This document shows, piece by piece, positions 60,797 to 64,000 of a stretch of DNA of 64,000 nucleotides. Each line of letters begins with the position of its first letter. The stretch's first letter is position 1. Source of the stretch: JACVRW01 sp963820315 (GTDB lineage: Bacteria; Actinomycetota; Thermoleophilia; Solirubrobacterales; Thermoleophilaceae). The notes beneath the pieces are model-generated. The model made no database searches. It was not told where the DNA came from and saw only the letters and a program-made list of their open reading frames with translations. The stretch covers positions 1-64,000 of the forward strand of contig CAWFZK010000020.1 in assembly GCA_963820315.1 (NCBI GenBank), read 5' to 3'. Both the position numbers and the translations under genes were made by a program.

Positions 60797-61571
60797 GCAC
60801 GAGTCCGAGGTGCCGCGCCGGCCGGCGATCGTCGCCAACTGGAAGCTGTGGGGTACGCGCGAGCAGTCGAAGGCCTACTGCGACCGGCTGCTCGAGCTGC
60901 TGCCGGACGAGACGCGTCGTCCAGCCGCCGTCGGCATCTGCCCGCCGTTCACGAGCCTGGACGTCTGCGTCCGTGAGCTCGAGGGCAGCGGCGTGGCCGT
61001 CTACGCGCAGAACATGCACCAGGCCGAGACGGGCGCCTTCACCGGCGAGGTGTCGGCTCCGATGCTGAGGGAGATCGGCGTCCACGGGGTGGTGCTCGGC
61101 CACTCGGAGCGCCGCCAGCACTTCGGCGAGACCGACCGGGCCGTGCAGGAGAAGCTGCCGGTCGCGCTCGAGGCCGGGCTGCGCCCGATCCTGTGCGTCG
61201 GTGAGACGGAGGAGGAGCGCGAGGCCGGCGATACGGAGCGCAAGCTGCGCCACCAGGTCCAGGAGGCGCTCGAGCGGGTGCCGGATGTGCGCCTGACGGA
61301 GATCGCGATTGCCTACGAGCCGATCTGGGCGATCGGCACCGGGAAGGTCGCCACGCCCGATATCGCGCAGGAGGCGATCGCGTTCGTGCGCGCGCTCGTG
61401 GCCGGCCGCTCGCGCGACGCCGCCGCGCGCGTGCCGATCCTCTACGGCGGCAGCGTCAAGCCGGACAACTGCTCGGAGATCCTCGCCGAGCCCGATGTCG
61501 ACGGTGCGCTCGTCGGCAGCGCGAGCCTCGACCCGGACGGCTTCGCTCGCATCATCGCGGCAGCGGCGTGA
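60786..61571 (+). CDS. tpiA: Triosephosphate isomerase
   Basis: A 261-residue TIM barrel. Catalytic Lys in VANWKLWG, His in VVLGHSERRQHFGE, Glu in AYEPIWAIGTG, and the phosphate loop YGGSVKPDN. The ATG at 60786 overlaps pgk by 11 bases. Interconverts dihydroxyacetone phosphate and glyceraldehyde 3-phosphate. Confidence 0.96.
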   Translation: MTPEHESEVPRRPAIVANWKLWGTREQSKAYCDRLLELLPDETRRPAAVGICPPFTSLDVCVRELEGSGVAVYAQNMHQAETGAFTGEVSAPMLREIGVHGVVLGHSERRQHFGETDRAVQEKLPVALEAGLRPILCVGETEEEREAGDTERKLRHQVQEALERVPDVRLTEIAIAYEPIWAIGTGKVATPDIAQEAIAFVRALVAGRSRDAAARVPILYGGSVKPDNCSEILAEPDVDGALVGSASLDPDGFARIIAAAA

Positions 61572-63054
61572 AGAACGTCTGCCTGGTCGTGCTCGACGGC
61601 TGGGGGCTCGCCGACCCGGGGCCGGGCAACGCCGTCGCGCTCGCCGACACACCGGTCTTCGACGAGCTCTGGGAGGGCCACCCGCACACCACCCTCACCG
61701 CCTGGGGCCCCGCGGTCGGGCTGCCCGAGGGCCAGATGGGCAACTCGGAGGTCGGCCACATGAACCTCGGCGCCGGCGCGGTCGTCAAACAGGACCTGCT
61801 CCGCATCGACGAGTCGATCGAGGACGGCAGCTTCTTCGAGAACGAGGTGCTGCGGGCTGCCTGCCGGACCGAGCGCCTCCACCTGCTCGGGCTCGTCTCC
61901 GAGGGCGGGGTGCACGCGAGCATGCAACACCTGCGCGCGCTGATCGAGCTGGCCGGCCGCGAGGGCGTCGAGGACGTCGTGCTCCACGCGTTCACGGACG
62001 GCCGCGACACGCTGCCGCACTCGGGGGCGGGCTACGTCGCGGCGGTCGAGAGCTGGGGCGGCTCGCGCATTGCGACCGTGAGCGGCCGCTACTACGCGAT
62101 GGACCGCGACCGGCGCTGGGACCGCACGAAGCGCGCCTGGGACGCGATCGTGCTCGGCCGGGCCGAGCACGAAGCCGACAGCGGCGAGGCCGCCGTGCAG
62201 GCCGCCTACGAGCGCGAGGAGACTGACGAGTTCATCGTGCCGACGCTGGTCGGGGAGGAGGGCCGGGTCCGCGACGGGGACAGCGTGATCTTCTTCAACT
62301 TCCGCCCCGACCGCGCCCGCCAGCTCACGCGCGCGCTCGGCGAGCCCGACTTCGCGGAGTTCGACCGCGAGCAGGTTCCAGAGCTCGCGCTGACCACGCT
62401 GACCGAGTATCAGGAGGACTGGGACTACCCGGTGGCCTTCCCGCCGGCGCGCCCGCAGACGACGCTCGCGGCGCTGCTGGCGGAGCGGGGCCTGCGCCAG
62501 CTGCACGTGGCCGAGACCGAGAAGTACGCGCACGTCACCTACTTCTTCAACGGGGGCGAGGAGGACCCGTACCCGGGCGAGGAGCGCCGCCTCGTGGACT
62601 CGCCGCGCGACGTCAAGACCTACGACGAGAAGCCCGAGATGAGCGCGCGGGAGGCGACGGATGCGTTCGTGGAGGCGTGGCAGGACGGCGACTTCAGCTT
62701 CGCGATCATCAACTTCGCGAACCCCGACATGGTCGGCCATACGGGCGTGATCCCGGCCGCCGTCAAGGCGATCGAGACGGCCGACGAGTGCCTCGGCCGG
62801 GTTCTTGCGGCGGTCGCCGAGAGCGACGGAGTGTGCATCGTCACGGCAGACCACGGCAACGCCGACCACATGCTCGAGGAGGACGGCAGCCCCAACACCG
62901 CGCACTCGATGAACCCGGTGCCGCTGGTCGTGACCGCGGACGTGGGCGAGCTGCGCGACGGGCGGCGTGCTCGCGGACGTCGCACCGACCGATCCTCGAG
63001 CTGCTGGGGCTGGAGCAGCCTGCCGAGATGACGGGAGAGTCGCTGCTGGCTTAG
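61568..63054 (+). CDS. gpmI: 2,3-bisphosphoglycerate-independent phosphoglycerate mutase, two C-terminal indels
   Basis: A GTG start overlaps tpiA (GTGA). The manganese and Ser motifs are VLDGWGLADPG, EGQMGNSEVGHMNLGAG (catalytic Ser), GRDTLPHSGAGYV, and ITADHGNADHMLEEDG-like VTADHGNADHM. After VVTADVGELRDG the frame is lost by one extra base near 62962 and a second near 62990. The correct ending (VLADVAPT ... ILELLGLEQPAEMTGESLLA) reaches a stop at 63054. In an essential glycolytic gene this is most simply sequence error; read as given, the protein would end in a garbled tail at 63031. Confidence 0.93.
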
Positions 63055-63098
63055 CCGGGGCGAGGGCGGCTGGGGCGCTGCGCATAGTCTCAGCCCGC

Positions 63099-64000
63099 GT
63101 GGCGCCCTTCGACATCCTCGCCCGCGACGGCGACGCCCGCGCGGGTCTCATCCACACGCCTCACGGCGACGTGCGCACGCCCGCCTTCGTGCCGCTGGCG
63201 TCGACGGCGACCGTCAAGTCGCTGCACGCCTCCGAGGTCGCCGAGCTCGGCTACGACATGGTCCTCGGCAACACCTTCCACCTGTTCATCCAACCCGAGC
63301 CTGAGCTGGTGGAGGAGATGGGCGGGCTGCACGAGTTCATGGGCTGGCGGCGGGCGATCATCACCGACTCAGGCGGCTACCAGGTGTTCTCGATGGGACA
63401 CGGGTCGGTGGCCGAGGAGATCAAGCGCCGGCGCGACCGGCGCCGGTCGATGATCGTCTCGATCGAGGAGGAGGGCGTGCGCTTCCGCTCCTATCTCGAC
63501 GGGCGCGAGCGCTTCATGGGGCCCGAGACGTCGATGGAGACGCAGGCGAAGCTCGGCTCGGATATCGCGCTCGCCTTCGACGAATGCACGCCGTTCCACG
63601 TCGAGCGCGATTACACGGCCAGCTCGATGGAGCGCACGCACCGCTGGCTCGACCGCTGCATCGGCTGGTGCGCCGAGCACGCGCCACCGGGCCAGCTGCT
63701 CTACGGGATCGTGCAGGGGGGCGTGTACGAGGACCTGCGCGCGGAGTCGACCGACTACATCGCTCAGTCGGGCGTGCCCGGCATCGCGATCGGCGGCTCG
63801 CTCGGCCAGGAGAAGGAGCAGATGCGCGAGGTGGTCGGCTGGACCGTGGCGCGGCTGCCGGACGGGCCGCCCCGGCACCTGCTCGGCATCGGCGACGTCG
63901 ACGACCTCGTCCACGCCGTCGGGCTCGGCATCGAGACCTTCGACTGCGCGACGCCCACCCGCCTCGCACGGCACGGCACGGCGCTCGTTCCCAACCCGGA
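63099..64000 (+). CDS. tgt: Queuine tRNA-ribosyltransferase, 5' part
   Basis: Starts GTG and runs off the right edge. VKSLHASEVAELGYDMVLGN then TFHLFIQPEPE, the nucleophile-region motif IITDSGGYQVFSMG, AFDECTPFHVERDY, GIVQGGVYEDLR and GGSLGQEKEQM are TGT landmarks; IETFDCATPTRLARHGTAL is close to the zinc-site region. It exchanges guanine 34 for queuine or its precursor in tRNAs with GUN anticodons. About 300 residues are in the window. Confidence 0.95.
   Translation, partial: MAPFDILARDGDARAGLIHTPHGDVRTPAFVPLASTATVKSLHASEVAELGYDMVLGNTFHLFIQPEPELVEEMGGLHEFMGWRRAIITDSGGYQVFSMGHGSVAEEIKRRRDRRRSMIVSIEEEGVRFRSYLDGRERFMGPETSMETQAKLGSDIALAFDECTPFHVERDYTASSMERTHRWLDRCIGWCAEHAPPGQLLYGIVQGGVYEDLRAESTDYIAQSGVPGIAIGGSLGQEKEQMREVVGWTVARLPDGPPRHLLGIGDVDDLVHAVGLGIETFDCATPTRLARHGTALVPNP

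Noticed and set aside
58549..60838. Long antisense frames over gap and pgk
   Set aside because: Shadows of highly conserved glycolytic genes in high-GC DNA.
1..64000. CRISPR array, rRNA operon or insertion sequence with transposase
   Set aside because: I saw no regularly spaced direct repeats, no 16S/23S/5S sequence and no transposase motif. The only recombinase trace is the integrase tail at 42853-43205.

Overview
The window is high-GC DNA (about 70 percent by eye) with dense, mostly short-spaced operons and many GTG starts. The gene families point to an actinobacterium, most likely the class Thermoleophilia (Solirubrobacterales-like): a SigB/SigF-type sigma factor with a stressosome operon, AAA-type LuxR giants, DUF1918, DUF6454, and a uvrC-rapZ-gap-pgk-tpiA-gpmI-tgt block. 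The phylum-level placement follows from these families; the class is my inference.

Left part (1-21 kb). A frameshifted GMC oxidoreductase and two very large LuxR-family ATPase regulators, one carrying a degenerate adenylate-cyclase domain, flank a secreted DUF6454 protein that is duplicated 42 kb away. Then come a DUF4242 protein coupled to a berberine-type flavoenzyme, a flavin monooxygenase, a SnoaL-like protein, and a divergent marR / 14-TM exporter pair with an obvious operator. A tandem pair of exported amidohydrolases follows, one of which has lost its metal ligands; the pair sits behind a promoter and an intrinsic-terminator leader. Next are a broken CopC/CopD gene, a fragment of a cell-wall hydrolase gene, and an alpha/beta hydrolase divergent from its TetR regulator with two twin operators.

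Middle part (21-36 kb) is a stress and signalling island: a potassium-channel-like NAD-binding protein, a SigB-type sigma factor translationally coupled to a fatty-acid desaturase, a MerR-receiver hybrid regulator overlapping a double-domain KaiC-like ATPase, small membrane proteins, ferritin-like and coiled-coil proteins, and a complete RsbR-RsbS-RsbT-RsbX stressosome operon headed by a TetR gene. I infer that these genes link an environmental input to SigB-type transcription and to membrane-lipid adjustment.

Accessory part (36-49 kb) is a patchwork: pieces of one TadE-like/VanY-like/lytic-transglycosylase gene, two related small ORFs, a minus-strand redox block (multicopper oxidase, sulfite-oxidase-like and malate/lactate-dehydrogenase-like genes, all carrying several frameshifts), the tail of a tyrosine integrase, the tail of an aldo/keto reductase, a Tat-exported PhoX protein behind a SigB-like promoter, a csoR remnant, DUF1918, and the second DUF6454 copy beside a truncated phospholipase tail.

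Right part (49-64 kb) is conserved chromosome. A glutamine-synthetase-like / substrate-binding / glutamine-amidotransferase / P450 / methyltransferase chain suggests polyamine or amine catabolism. It is followed by an MBL-fold protein, a MaoC dehydratase, and then uvrC-rapZ and the glycolytic block gap-pgk-tpiA-gpmI, ending in a partial tgt.

Single-base frameshifts recur throughout, even in gpmI, so part of the apparent gene decay is probably sequence error. The truncated fragments in the accessory part are not explained that way.
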